Assembly: GCA_023411555.1 (NCBI GenBank)
Contig: JAEYOQ010000055.1
Location: 110,059-174,058 of the forward strand
DNA length: 64,000 bases
From: Bacillota bacterium
GTDB lineage: Bacteria > Bacillota > Clostridia > Lachnospirales > Lachnospiraceae
Direction of reading: 5' to 3'
Shown here: positions 56,845-64,000 of the stretch, one piece after another
Numbering within the stretch: position 1 is the first letter of the stretch
How the letters are laid out: every line of letters begins with the position of its first letter
Position numbers and translations under genes: made by a program
The notes under the pieces: generated by a model
Database searches by the model: none
Told to the model about the DNA's origin: nothing
The model's input: only the letters and a program-made list of their open reading frames with translations

Positions 56845-57624
56845 ATGAAAATAGGAATTTTTGATTCGGGTATCGGTGGCCTGACTGTTCTGCACCAGGC
56901 TTTAATCACGTTGCCGAAGGAGGATTATATCTACTATGCCGATACGGATAATGTACCTTACGGCACCAAGAGTAAAGACGAAATCATCGGTTATGTAGAC
57001 CAGGCAGTGGAGTTTCTGGTAGGGAAGGGTGTTAAGGCTGTGGTCATTGCGTGCAATACTGCGACTAGCGCGGCTGCCGATTATGTTCGAAGCAAATACA
57101 AGCTCCCTATACTTGGGATGGAACCAGCGGTTAAACCTGCTGTGACAAATAGCCATGGAAAACGGGTAATGGTAATCGCTACTCCGGTTACGGTAAGGGA
57201 AGAAAAGCTGCGTAATCTAATCGAACAGGTTGATGATAATCACCGAGTCGACCTTCTGGCACTACCCGGTCTGGTCCGTTTTGCGGAGGCAGGTATCTTC
57301 GAGGGAGATGAGGTAGAGCAGTATCTGAGACAGGAACTGCGCACCTATGAACTGGAGAATTACTCAGCCTTAATACTTGGCTGTACTCATTTTAATTACT
57401 TTAAGGATACCTACCGTAGGATCTTTCCAAGTGATGTAGCTTTCATTGACGGCAGTGTAGGTACGGTAAATTATCTGAAAAGGATACTAACTGAGAGGAA
57501 GCAGCTAGAGAACAATCATGGCAATGTTGAATATTATATGTCCGGGAGACCGGTTTATAGAGAAGAAGAACTGGAGCATCTGGCAAGCCTTCATCAGCGT
57601 CTAGATAGAATGCTGAACTATTAG
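56845..57624 (+). CDS. murI: Glutamate racemase
   Basis: The ATG at 56845 (MKIGIFDSGIGGLTVL) follows AAGGAAGAAAG; the frame extends upstream but without a ribosome site. The 259-residue enzyme has the two catalytic cysteines in VIACNTATSAAADY and LILGCTHFNYF and the N-terminal DSGIGGLTVL. It interconverts L- and D-glutamate in the cytoplasm to supply D-Glu for peptidoglycan. It is transcribed alone, with a terminator at 57653. Confidence 0.95.
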   Translation: MKIGIFDSGIGGLTVLHQALITLPKEDYIYYADTDNVPYGTKSKDEIIGYVDQAVEFLVGKGVKAVVIACNTATSAAADYVRSKYKLPILGMEPAVKPAVTNSHGKRVMVIATPVTVREEKLRNLIEQVDDNHRVDLLALPGLVRFAEAGIFEGDEVEQYLRQELRTYELENYSALILGCTHFNYFKDTYRRIFPSDVAFIDGSVGTVNYLKRILTERKQLENNHGNVEYYMSGRPVYREEELEHLASLHQRLDRMLNY

Positions 57625-57652
57625 CAAAGGTAAGAAAAATAATAGATGGGAG

Positions 57653-57705
57653 AATGTGCTGTTGTACTAGCGGTTGAAAACCGCTAGTGCCACGGCACAT
57701 TTTTG
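57653..57705 (+). terminator. Terminator after murI
   Basis: Outer stem AATGTGC (57653-57659) pairs with GCACATT (57695-57701) and inner stem ACTAGCGGTT (57666-57675) pairs with AACCGCTAGT (57679-57688), followed by TTTTT. Confidence 0.8.
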
Positions 57706-57978
57706 ATTCATGAAACCCAACCATGCGAATAATGTATGTAAACAGACATCAGAAGGATGTTCGCAGATATCCGGTATAAAAATATTAAAATAGGAGAAAG
57801 CTGGAATATAGAAAAATACGGATATACCATGAAAGATAAAGATAGCTTTATATTAATAATAGTAATGATACTTATTAAATTTGCTAAATTGTAAAAAGTC
57901 GATTTACAAGATAATATTAATGTAAAAATAATAACGATTTTACACATCCAAGTTTATGTCTGAACATTAAAGTGTAAC

Positions 57979-58056
57979 AGTCTCGGATGAGAGATGTCGC
58001 ACACCGGGCACAAACGAATGCAGAGAGAAGGTATCACGAGTCTCGGTAGGGGATGT
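57979..58056 (+). promoter_or_regulatory. Imperfect direct repeat upstream of xpt
   Basis: AGTCTCGGATGAGAGATGT (57979-57997) recurs as AGTCTCGGTAGGGGATGT (58039-58056), 60 bases apart, just ahead of xpt. In many Firmicutes xpt is preceded by a purine riboswitch, but its core sequences are not recognisable here. The repeats may be part of another RNA fold or a protein site. The rest of 57706-57978 is AT-rich with nothing supportable. Confidence 0.35.
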
Positions 58057-58088
58057 TAGAATAAAAGGAAAAATGAAGAGGTAATCAA

Positions 58089-58664
58089 ATGCAGCTATTA
58101 AAAGAGAGAATTCTAAAGGATGGAAAGGTACGTTCAGGCAATGTGCTAAAGGTGGACAGCTTCTTAAATCATCAACTAGACATTGAATTATTTGGAGAAA
58201 TCGGCAAGGAATTCAAGAGAATATTTGCGGATCAGACAGTTACAAAAATTCTCACCATCGAGGCCTCGGGTATTGGTATTGCTTGTATCGCTGCGCAGTA
58301 TTTTAATGTACCTGTGGTATTTGCCAAGAAGAATCAAACCAAGAATATTGCAGGAGACGTATACACAAGTAAGGTGGAATCCTTTACTCATGGACGTGTG
58401 TATGACATTATCGTATCCAAGGATTTCTTAAAGCCGGAGGATAAGATACTTGTAATCGATGATTTTCTTGCCAATGGAGCTGCATTAATCGGACTGATTA
58501 ATCTGATTAGGGACGCAGGTGCTACACTGGTGGGAGCAGGTATTGTAATTGAGAAGGGATTTCAAGATGGTGGCAAGCTGGTTCGTGCCACAGGAGCCAG
58601 GGTAGAATCATTAGCGATTATTGAATCCATGGATGAGAACACGGGAATCGTCTTTGCAAATTAA
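58089..58664 (+). CDS. xpt: Xanthine phosphoribosyltransferase
   Basis: This 191-residue type-I phosphoribosyltransferase matches Xpt: MQLLKERILKDGKVRSGNVL at the start, FADQTVTKILTIEASGIGIA, and the PRPP-binding loop ILVIDDFLANGAALIGLINL. It converts xanthine and PRPP to XMP. The start follows GAAGAGGTAATCAA. It lies 71 bases upstream of the BMP-family lipoprotein and the transporter genes, so purine uptake and salvage seem to share one operon. Confidence 0.94.
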   Translation: MQLLKERILKDGKVRSGNVLKVDSFLNHQLDIELFGEIGKEFKRIFADQTVTKILTIEASGIGIACIAAQYFNVPVVFAKKNQTKNIAGDVYTSKVESFTHGRVYDIIVSKDFLKPEDKILVIDDFLANGAALIGLINLIRDAGATLVGAGIVIEKGFQDGGKLVRATGARVESLAIIESMDENTGIVFAN

Positions 58665-58735
58665 TATCTCTGGTTATTGCAAAGAGCAATAAGGAATTGA
58701 GAAGAAACATTTCATATTATAAGGAGGAGAAACAT

Positions 58736-59923
58736 ATGTCAAAAAAATTAGTATCAGTCATTCTAGTAGCAGCAATGGTATTATCCTTAGCTGCCTGCGG
58801 TACGAAGGAAGTTAAGGACACTGCTACAACGGATAAGGTAGCAGCTGGAGAAAATGCAGCAAATACACCGGCACAGGAAGAGGAGAACGAGGGAGCGTCT
58901 ACAACAAATGCAGATTTTAAGGTAGGCGTTATACATATCGGAGATCCCGCAGATGGTGCCGGTTATTCTTTTGCCCATGATCAGGGAATTGTTGCTATGC
59001 AGGCTGAGCTGGGTCTCTCCGATGCTCAGATCATCCGTAAGAATAATGTAGCGGATAATGATGCAGTTGCAATCAGAACGGCAATGGAAGAATGTATCGA
59101 AGAAGGCGCAGATATTATCTTCGGTACTAGCTGGGGTTACATGGATACCATGGAGCAATTAGCCGCAGAGTATCCTGAGGTTGTATTCTCCCATGGTTCT
59201 GGGTATAAGAGTAATGATGCTAACTTCAATAATTATTTTGGCCGTATCTATCAGGCTCGTTATCTTGCAGGTGTTGCAGCAGGTCTTAAGACTAAGTCCA
59301 ACATGATTGGTTATGTAGCCGCTATGGGTGTTGATAATTCAGAGGTTACTGGTGGTATTAATGCTTTTGCTATGGGTATAGAGTCAGTTAATCCCGATGC
59401 CAAGGTATATGTTAAGGTTACGAATACCTGGTTTGATCCTACTTTAGAGGGACAGGCTGCAGAAGCCTTATTGGATATGGGCTGCGATGTAATTGCACAG
59501 CATGCTGACACGACTGCTCCTCAGATGGCTGCACAAAACAGAGGAGTATGGGGCTGCGGCTACAATTCGGATATGACCAAGGACGCTCCGAACGCACATT
59601 TAACTGCTCCAATCTGGAACTGGGGTGTATATTATACAAAGGCGGCTAAGGCAGTGATGGAAGGAAACTGGACCAATGAGAATTACTTTGGCGGTATGGA
59701 CGATGGTCTTATTGATATCTCCCCTTTGAGTGCTAACTGTGCGGAAGGTACGGCAGAAGCAATCGAGGCAGCAAGAAAGAAGATACTGGATGGATATAAG
59801 ATCTTCGAAGGTGAGTTATATGACAATCAGGGGAATCAAGTATGTGCAGCTGGCCAAGCGTTAGAGGATTCTGATATTACAGGCGGAATGAACTGGTATT
59901 ATAAGACAGTAGAAGTGAAATAA
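58736..59923 (+). CDS. BMP-family nucleoside-binding lipoprotein of an ABC transporter
   Basis: The ATG at 58736 follows AAGGAGGAGAAACAT, giving 395 residues with lipobox LSLAACG (lipidated Cys at about 21). The mature protein is a BMP/PnrA-like binding protein: VGVIHIGDPADGAGYSFAHD, IIFGTSWGYMDTMEQLAAEY and GFG-type AGVAAGLKTKSNMIGYVAAM. Characterised members (Treponema PnrA, Lactococcus BmpA) bind purine or pyrimidine nucleosides. Linkage to xpt favours purine nucleosides. Confidence 0.9.
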   Translation: MSKKLVSVILVAAMVLSLAACGTKEVKDTATTDKVAAGENAANTPAQEEENEGASTTNADFKVGVIHIGDPADGAGYSFAHDQGIVAMQAELGLSDAQIIRKNNVADNDAVAIRTAMEECIEEGADIIFGTSWGYMDTMEQLAAEYPEVVFSHGSGYKSNDANFNNYFGRIYQARYLAGVAAGLKTKSNMIGYVAAMGVDNSEVTGGINAFAMGIESVNPDAKVYVKVTNTWFDPTLEGQAAEALLDMGCDVIAQHADTTAPQMAAQNRGVWGCGYNSDMTKDAPNAHLTAPIWNWGVYYTKAAKAVMEGNWTNENYFGGMDDGLIDISPLSANCAEGTAEAIEAARKKILDGYKIFEGELYDNQGNQVCAAGQALEDSDITGGMNWYYKTVEVK

Positions 59924-59967
59924 ATAGTTAGGCTGGTGACATTGTGGAGAATAGGATAAAGGAAGCA

Positions 59968-61482
59968 ATGGCAATCGAACTAAGAAAGATAACAAAAACC
60001 TTTGGGTCGGTTGTGGCAAATAATAACATAGACCTATCCGTTAAGCAGGGCGAGATTCTCGCCCTGCTTGGGGAAAACGGATCAGGTAAAACAACGCTGA
60101 TGAATATGTTATCCGGTATCTATAAACCGGATAGCGGTACAATCCAGATTAATGGACATACTGTAACAATCAATTCACCTGAGGATTCCATTGAACTAGG
60201 TATTGGCATGATCCATCAGCATTTTAAATTGGTAGAGGCATTATCCGCCACGGATAATATTATACTCGGAGGTACTGAGAAGGGACTGTTCTTACATAAG
60301 AAGCGGTCTGAAAAGATCCGGGAGATTTCGAAGCGTTTTGGTCTCACGATAGATCCAGATAAGAAGGTATATCAGATGTCCGTAAGCGAGAAGCAGACTG
60401 TAGAGATTCTAAAAGTGCTTTACCGTAAGGCGGATATTTTAATTTTAGATGAACCGACCGCAGTACTAACTCCTCAGGAGACGATGCGTCTTTTTGAAAT
60501 ACTTCGAAGAATGAAGGAAGAAGGCTGTGCAGTCATCATTATTACTCATAAGCTAAATGAGGTATTGGAGATCAGCGACCGTGTATCTATTCTTCGTAAG
60601 GGTGAAAGTGTGGCTACCGTTACTACCTCCAAGACATCAGCCAAAGAATTGACTGAATTAATGGTAGGTAGACCGGTGGAGTTGTCTATCCATCGGCCAG
60701 TAACTGATTTTAATGAGAGTCTTCTTGAACTTCATCATCTTACGGTCTGCAATGACCAGGGAGTTGAGATGATCAAGGATATTTCCTTTGATTTGAATCG
60801 TGGTGAGATTCTTGGAGTTGCCGGAGTCGCCGGCAGTGGACAGAAGGAACTCTGTGAAGCCATCGCTGGGCTGGTTCCGGTAAAAAAGGGAGCCATCCTG
60901 TATCATAATGAGAATCTGGTCGGAAGGTCACCCAATGAAATCATAAAGATGGGAATCAGCATGAGCTTTATTCCTGAGGATCGTCTTGGAATGGGATTGG
61001 CAGCCTCCATGGGCATGGTGGATAACATGCTCTTAAAGAAATATAATGAGGGTAAAGGTCCCTTTGTAAGTAAGAAGGAAGCCAGAGAATTGGCAAAAAG
61101 TCTTGTAAAGCAACTGGAGATCGTAACCCCCGGCGTGGATACACCGGTAAGAAGACTTTCCGGAGGAAATGTACAGAAGGTACTTCTTGGAAGAGAGATT
61201 GCTTCTGAGCCTAATGTTATAATTACGGCTTATGCGGTACGAGGTCTTGATATTAATTCTTCCTATACAATATACGATTTATTAAACGAGCAAAAGCAAA
61301 AGGGAGTCGGAATTCTGTTTATCGGTGAGGATCTGGATGTTATGCTGGAGCTTTGTGACCGCATCATGGTTCTATGCCATGGAAGGGTGACGGGAATCGT
61401 TGATGCGAAGTCTGTCACCAAGGAGCAGCTTGGCTTACTTATGACCGATGCTCTTGGCAGGAGGGAGGAAGCCCATGAGTAG
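59968..61482 (+). CDS. Nucleoside ABC transporter ATPase (NupO/BmpB type), two fused ATPase domains
   Basis: The start at 59968 (MAIELRKITKTFG) follows ATAAAGGAAG; a GTG at 59944 is the alternative. The 504-residue protein has a first domain with Walker A GENGSGKTT, signature MSVSEKQTVEILKVL and Walker B ILILDEPTAVLTPQE. The second domain has a degenerate Walker A (GVAGSGQKELCEA), signature LSGGNVQKVLLGREI and an unusual Walker B region PNVIITAYAVRGLDI, where the family normally reads PTRGLD. As in RbsA-like ATPases, one site is expected to be weak. It precedes the two permeases. Confidence 0.9.
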   Translation: MAIELRKITKTFGSVVANNNIDLSVKQGEILALLGENGSGKTTLMNMLSGIYKPDSGTIQINGHTVTINSPEDSIELGIGMIHQHFKLVEALSATDNIILGGTEKGLFLHKKRSEKIREISKRFGLTIDPDKKVYQMSVSEKQTVEILKVLYRKADILILDEPTAVLTPQETMRLFEILRRMKEEGCAVIIITHKLNEVLEISDRVSILRKGESVATVTTSKTSAKELTELMVGRPVELSIHRPVTDFNESLLELHHLTVCNDQGVEMIKDISFDLNRGEILGVAGVAGSGQKELCEAIAGLVPVKKGAILYHNENLVGRSPNEIIKMGISMSFIPEDRLGMGLAASMGMVDNMLLKKYNEGKGPFVSKKEARELAKSLVKQLEIVTPGVDTPVRRLSGGNVQKVLLGREIASEPNVIITAYAVRGLDINSSYTIYDLLNEQKQKGVGILFIGEDLDVMLELCDRIMVLCHGRVTGIVDAKSVTKEQLGLLMTDALGRREEAHE

Positions 61483-62578
61483 CAATATGGAAAGAATAAA
61501 GAAAGAACCCCTTCTACGTGTGGTGAAAAAGTCAGAATTATCAACTGGAAAGACCACCTTAATGTCGTTACTGGCACTACTCCTTGCTATAATAGCAGGA
61601 GGTCTATTCATATTGGCCATCGGTCATAATCCCATAAAGGTGTATGGCGCTATTGTACAAGGTGCCTGGAGAAGTAAGCTGGCAATCAGAGGAACGATTA
61701 AGTTAGCTATTCCCTTACTCATTACCTCCCTGGGAATTACCCCTGCCTTCCGTATGAAATTCTGGAATATCGGAGCTGAGGGTCAGATTATCATGGGTGG
61801 CATTTTTGCCAGTTATTTTGCACTTTATTTTGATCATCTTCCCCATGGTCTTTTGCTTTTCATCATGCTGATCGCCGGTATGGTGGGAGGAGGTCTATGG
61901 GCACTCATCCCGGCCTACTTTAAGACCAGGTTCGGTACCAATGAGACTCTGTTTACCCTGATGCTCAATTACATAGGATTATATATGATTAAATATCTGA
62001 CAGAGGGTCCCTGGCGTGATCCGGAATCCTCCGGCTTTCCCAAGATTGCATCCTTTACAGAGAATGCAAGGCTGGATCAAATCTTTGGTGTTCATGCCGG
62101 ATGGCTGATCGGACTTATCTTAGTAGTAGTAATATATATTTATATGAGATTTACGAAGCATGGGTATGAGATCAGTGTAGTAGGTGAGAGCGTAAATACG
62201 GCCAGATATGCAGGAATGAATGTCAGGAGAATTATCATGCGCACCATGTTTATCAGTGGTGCAATCTGTGGTATCGCAGGCATGACTCAAGCCAGCGGTG
62301 CAGCATATACTCTGGGAGAGGGAGTCGCCGGGGGTGTTGGTTTTACCGCTATTACGGTGGCATGGCTTTCAAAGCTGAATCCAGTGGTTATACTGATTGT
62401 GACGATACTCTTCAGTATGCTGGAGAAGGGGTGCTCCGTAATGCAGAGTACCTTTGGGTTATCATCGGCTGCTTCAGGCATCCTTCAGGGAATCATCCTT
62501 TTTTTCGTTCTTGCCTTTGATTTCTTCAACCATTATCGGTTTATCCTAAGAAAGAGGAGGAAAGTAAATGCTAATTAA
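61475..62578 (+). CDS. Nucleoside ABC transporter permease (NupP type)
   Basis: The start at 61475 (MSSNMERIKKEPLL) follows AGGAGGGAGGAAG, overlapping the ATPase gene by eight bases, and gives 367 residues. About nine membrane helices and the family signatures AFRMKFWNIGAEGQIIMGGI and VVGESVNTARYAGMNVRRII place it in the BPD_transp_2 family beside RbsC-like permeases. It works with the following permease as a heterodimer. Confidence 0.9.
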   Translation: MSSNMERIKKEPLLRVVKKSELSTGKTTLMSLLALLLAIIAGGLFILAIGHNPIKVYGAIVQGAWRSKLAIRGTIKLAIPLLITSLGITPAFRMKFWNIGAEGQIIMGGIFASYFALYFDHLPHGLLLFIMLIAGMVGGGLWALIPAYFKTRFGTNETLFTLMLNYIGLYMIKYLTEGPWRDPESSGFPKIASFTENARLDQIFGVHAGWLIGLILVVVIYIYMRFTKHGYEISVVGESVNTARYAGMNVRRIIMRTMFISGAICGIAGMTQASGAAYTLGEGVAGGVGFTAITVAWLSKLNPVVILIVTILFSMLEKGCSVMQSTFGLSSAASGILQGIILFFVLAFDFFNHYRFILRKRRKVNAN

Positions 62579-63518
62579 CTTTTTATTTGCAGCCATTAAG
62601 GCCGGTACTCCGCTTTTGTTTGGTACCACCGGAGAGATTATAACGCAAAAATCCGGCAACGTGAACCTTGGTGTTGAGGGAATGATGTTCATGGGTGCTT
62701 TCATGGGCTTCTATACCGGTTATCATACCGGAAGTCTTGCTCTTGCATTGCTGGCAGCTTTCGGCATCGGTGTTATGGCAGCCTTCATCTATTCTGTTGT
62801 TACTGTAACCTTTATGGCAAATCAGAATGTAGCAGGACTAACACTCACCATCTTTGGCACTGGCTTTGCTAAATTCTTCGGAGAATCGATGATTAGCCAG
62901 GCAGGTGGCTCGCCGAAGCTGTCTGAGACCTTTATGGCTTCGATTGCAGAAAAGCCACTGCCTATCTTGGGTAATATTCCTGTGATCGGTAAGCTGCTCT
63001 TTACCCACAATCCCTTGGTATATTTAGCCGTTGTTGTAGCAATTATCTGTACCGTCTATATGCTAAGAACCCGAGCAGGTCTGAATATGAGAGCAGTAGG
63101 TGAAAATCCGGCAGCAGCTGATGCCACTGGCATCAATGTAACTCTGGTGAAGTATATTCATATTATGATCGGTGGCGGTATCTGTGGATTAGGAGGAGCA
63201 TATCTTTCACTAATCAACGGCGGAGGCATCTGGAACAATAGCAGCGTAGTAAACGGTCAGGGATGGATTTCCGTAGCACTTGTTATCTTCGCAAGCTGGA
63301 ATCCGATGAAAGCAATCTTTGGGTCTCTGGTATTCGGTGCCTTCAGCGTTCTGCAATTCTATGTACCGAAGGATATTATTGAGATACCGAATGCTTTTTA
63401 TGTGATGCTTCCCTTTATCATCACAACACTGGTACTGATTGTCACCTCCATGAGACAAGCAAAGGAAGGCTCTCAGCCTGCCAGCTGCGGTATCAATTAC
63501 TTCCGAGAAGAGAGATAG
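62568..63518 (+). CDS. Nucleoside ABC transporter permease (NupQ type)
   Basis: This 316-residue permease begins inside the end of the previous gene (11-base overlap) after AAGAGGAGG. About eight helices; the signatures PLLFGTTGEIITQKSGNVNL and MRAVGENPAAADATGINVTL are those of the second permease in BMP transporters. It completes the xpt-lipoprotein-ATPase-permease-permease unit. Confidence 0.9.
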   Translation: MLINFLFAAIKAGTPLLFGTTGEIITQKSGNVNLGVEGMMFMGAFMGFYTGYHTGSLALALLAAFGIGVMAAFIYSVVTVTFMANQNVAGLTLTIFGTGFAKFFGESMISQAGGSPKLSETFMASIAEKPLPILGNIPVIGKLLFTHNPLVYLAVVVAIICTVYMLRTRAGLNMRAVGENPAAADATGINVTLVKYIHIMIGGGICGLGGAYLSLINGGGIWNNSSVVNGQGWISVALVIFASWNPMKAIFGSLVFGAFSVLQFYVPKDIIEIPNAFYVMLPFIITTLVLIVTSMRQAKEGSQPASCGINYFREER

Positions 63519-63553
63519 GATTGGGGTGTTAAAAGGCTCTTTCCGCCTATAAG

Positions 63554-63741
63554 TGTGAATATCACTGTATGTATATTCATCTTGGCTTGACCGGCCGACG
63601 ACGGTTGTTTATATTCGATTTGAGACTCAGAAGAAAATCGAGCCTGATTATGCGAGATTTTCTTTATGCTATGAGGCTCAAAGGAGAATATACCTAGGAG
63701 GGAAAGGCAGCCAAATGAATGTATATACAGTGATATTCACA
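63554..63741. mobile_element. MITE-like long imperfect hairpin, about 188 bp
   Basis: Left arm (63554-63587, starting TGTGAATATCACTGTAT) and right arm (63709-63741, ending TACAGTGATATTCACA) are inverted copies with few differences. Inside, GATTTGAG/CTCAAA, TATATTC/GAATATA and GAAAATC/GATTTTC also pair, so the whole segment folds on itself. There is no coding frame. It differs in sequence from the 23348 element. It lies just after the nucleoside transporter operon; target duplications are not obvious. Confidence 0.6.
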
Positions 63742-63790
63742 TTCAAATCAAGAAACAGCCTTTTGACCCTTAATCTTAAGCAAAATTCTT

Positions 63791-63830
63791 GGCCTTTACA
63801 CAGTGTTAAAGCTCTGTGTAGAGGCCTTTT
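63791..63830 (+). terminator. Terminator downstream of the nucleoside transporter operon
   Basis: GGCCTTTACACAG (63791-63803) pairs with CTGTGTAGAGGCC (63814-63826, one mismatch), followed by TTTT. Beyond it, 63831-64000 shows no supportable gene. Confidence 0.7.
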
Positions 63831-64000
63831 ACATATACTTAACTCAAAAACCACATAAGAATTCATGCATTGAATTGAATATTTTTCGCTGTCGCGAAAA
63901 CCAGTAGTAGCAAAGCCTTCAAAGTATGGTAAAAAATAAATCGCCATGAAAATGAGTGAAATACAGACGAATTAACGCAGAAAGTCATTGGATTTACAGA

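Overview
This window looks like a chromosomal segment of a low-GC, spore-forming, anaerobic, plant-polysaccharide-degrading Firmicute, most likely a Lachnospiraceae relative (Lachnoclostridium/Anaerocolumna/Herbinix-like). The grounds are AT-rich intergenic DNA with strong AGGAGG ribosome sites and TTGACA/TATAAT promoters, a CotF-type spore-coat protein, [FeFe]-hydrogenase maturases, a ferredoxin-type 2-oxoacid oxidoreductase, and a glucuronoxylan-utilisation locus. The genus is an inference; the window has no rRNA, tRNA or phylogenetic marker.

Layout. 1-7078: a partial HTH regulator, an operon of unknown secreted/membrane proteins, a VOC protein, and a BlaI/BlaR1-like repressor-protease pair behind a double palindromic operator with a large unknown exported protein. 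7116-11104: the hydE-hydG-hydF operon behind a structured leader ending in an intrinsic terminator. 11410-21654: a WG-repeat protein, an IlvD/Edd dehydratase, a spore-coat protein, a diguanylate cyclase with a cysteine-bearing sensor, a MutS2 paralogue without the Smr domain behind a leader with a 12-codon ORF and terminators, a CcdA-TlpA fusion and a MarR regulator. 21769-31068: glucuronoxylan catabolism (GH43, GH3, GH67, UxuA, UxuB). 31074-38887: a truncated PadR gene with twin operators, a DUF255 protein, a MerR regulator, a Nudix protein, a membrane HD-GYP phosphodiesterase, a CMD-family protein and a SIMPL protein. 39049-41650: a two-subunit 2-oxoacid:ferredoxin oxidoreductase with a perfect Fur-type box. 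41842-56631: GH2 beta-galactosidase with a divergent AraC regulator, an MFS transporter, a five-gene Opp-type ABC importer, and a divergent AraC protein carrying a GH39-like domain whose acid/base Glu is replaced by Ala. 56845-63518: glutamate racemase, then xpt with a BMP-type nucleoside ABC transporter.

How the genes work together. GH43, GH3 and GH67 would trim xylo-oligosaccharides and remove glucuronosyl side groups; UxuB and UxuA carry the uronate toward 2-keto-3-deoxygluconate (UxaC, KdgK and Eda are not here). The Opp-type importer, next to the AraC-GH39 sensor, is a good candidate oligosaccharide importer. Reduced ferredoxin from the oxoacid oxidoreductase would feed an [FeFe]-hydrogenase whose maturases are here but whose structural gene is not. 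xpt and the BMP transporter form a purine/nucleoside salvage unit.

The observations most worth following are the leader-peptide/terminator region ahead of the Smr-less MutS2 paralogue (a possible ribosome-sensing attenuator for a ribosome-associated ATPase), the unassigned leader of hydEGF, and the AraC protein with a pseudo-glycosidase sensor domain. Two long imperfect hairpin elements (214 and about 188 bp) look like MITEs.
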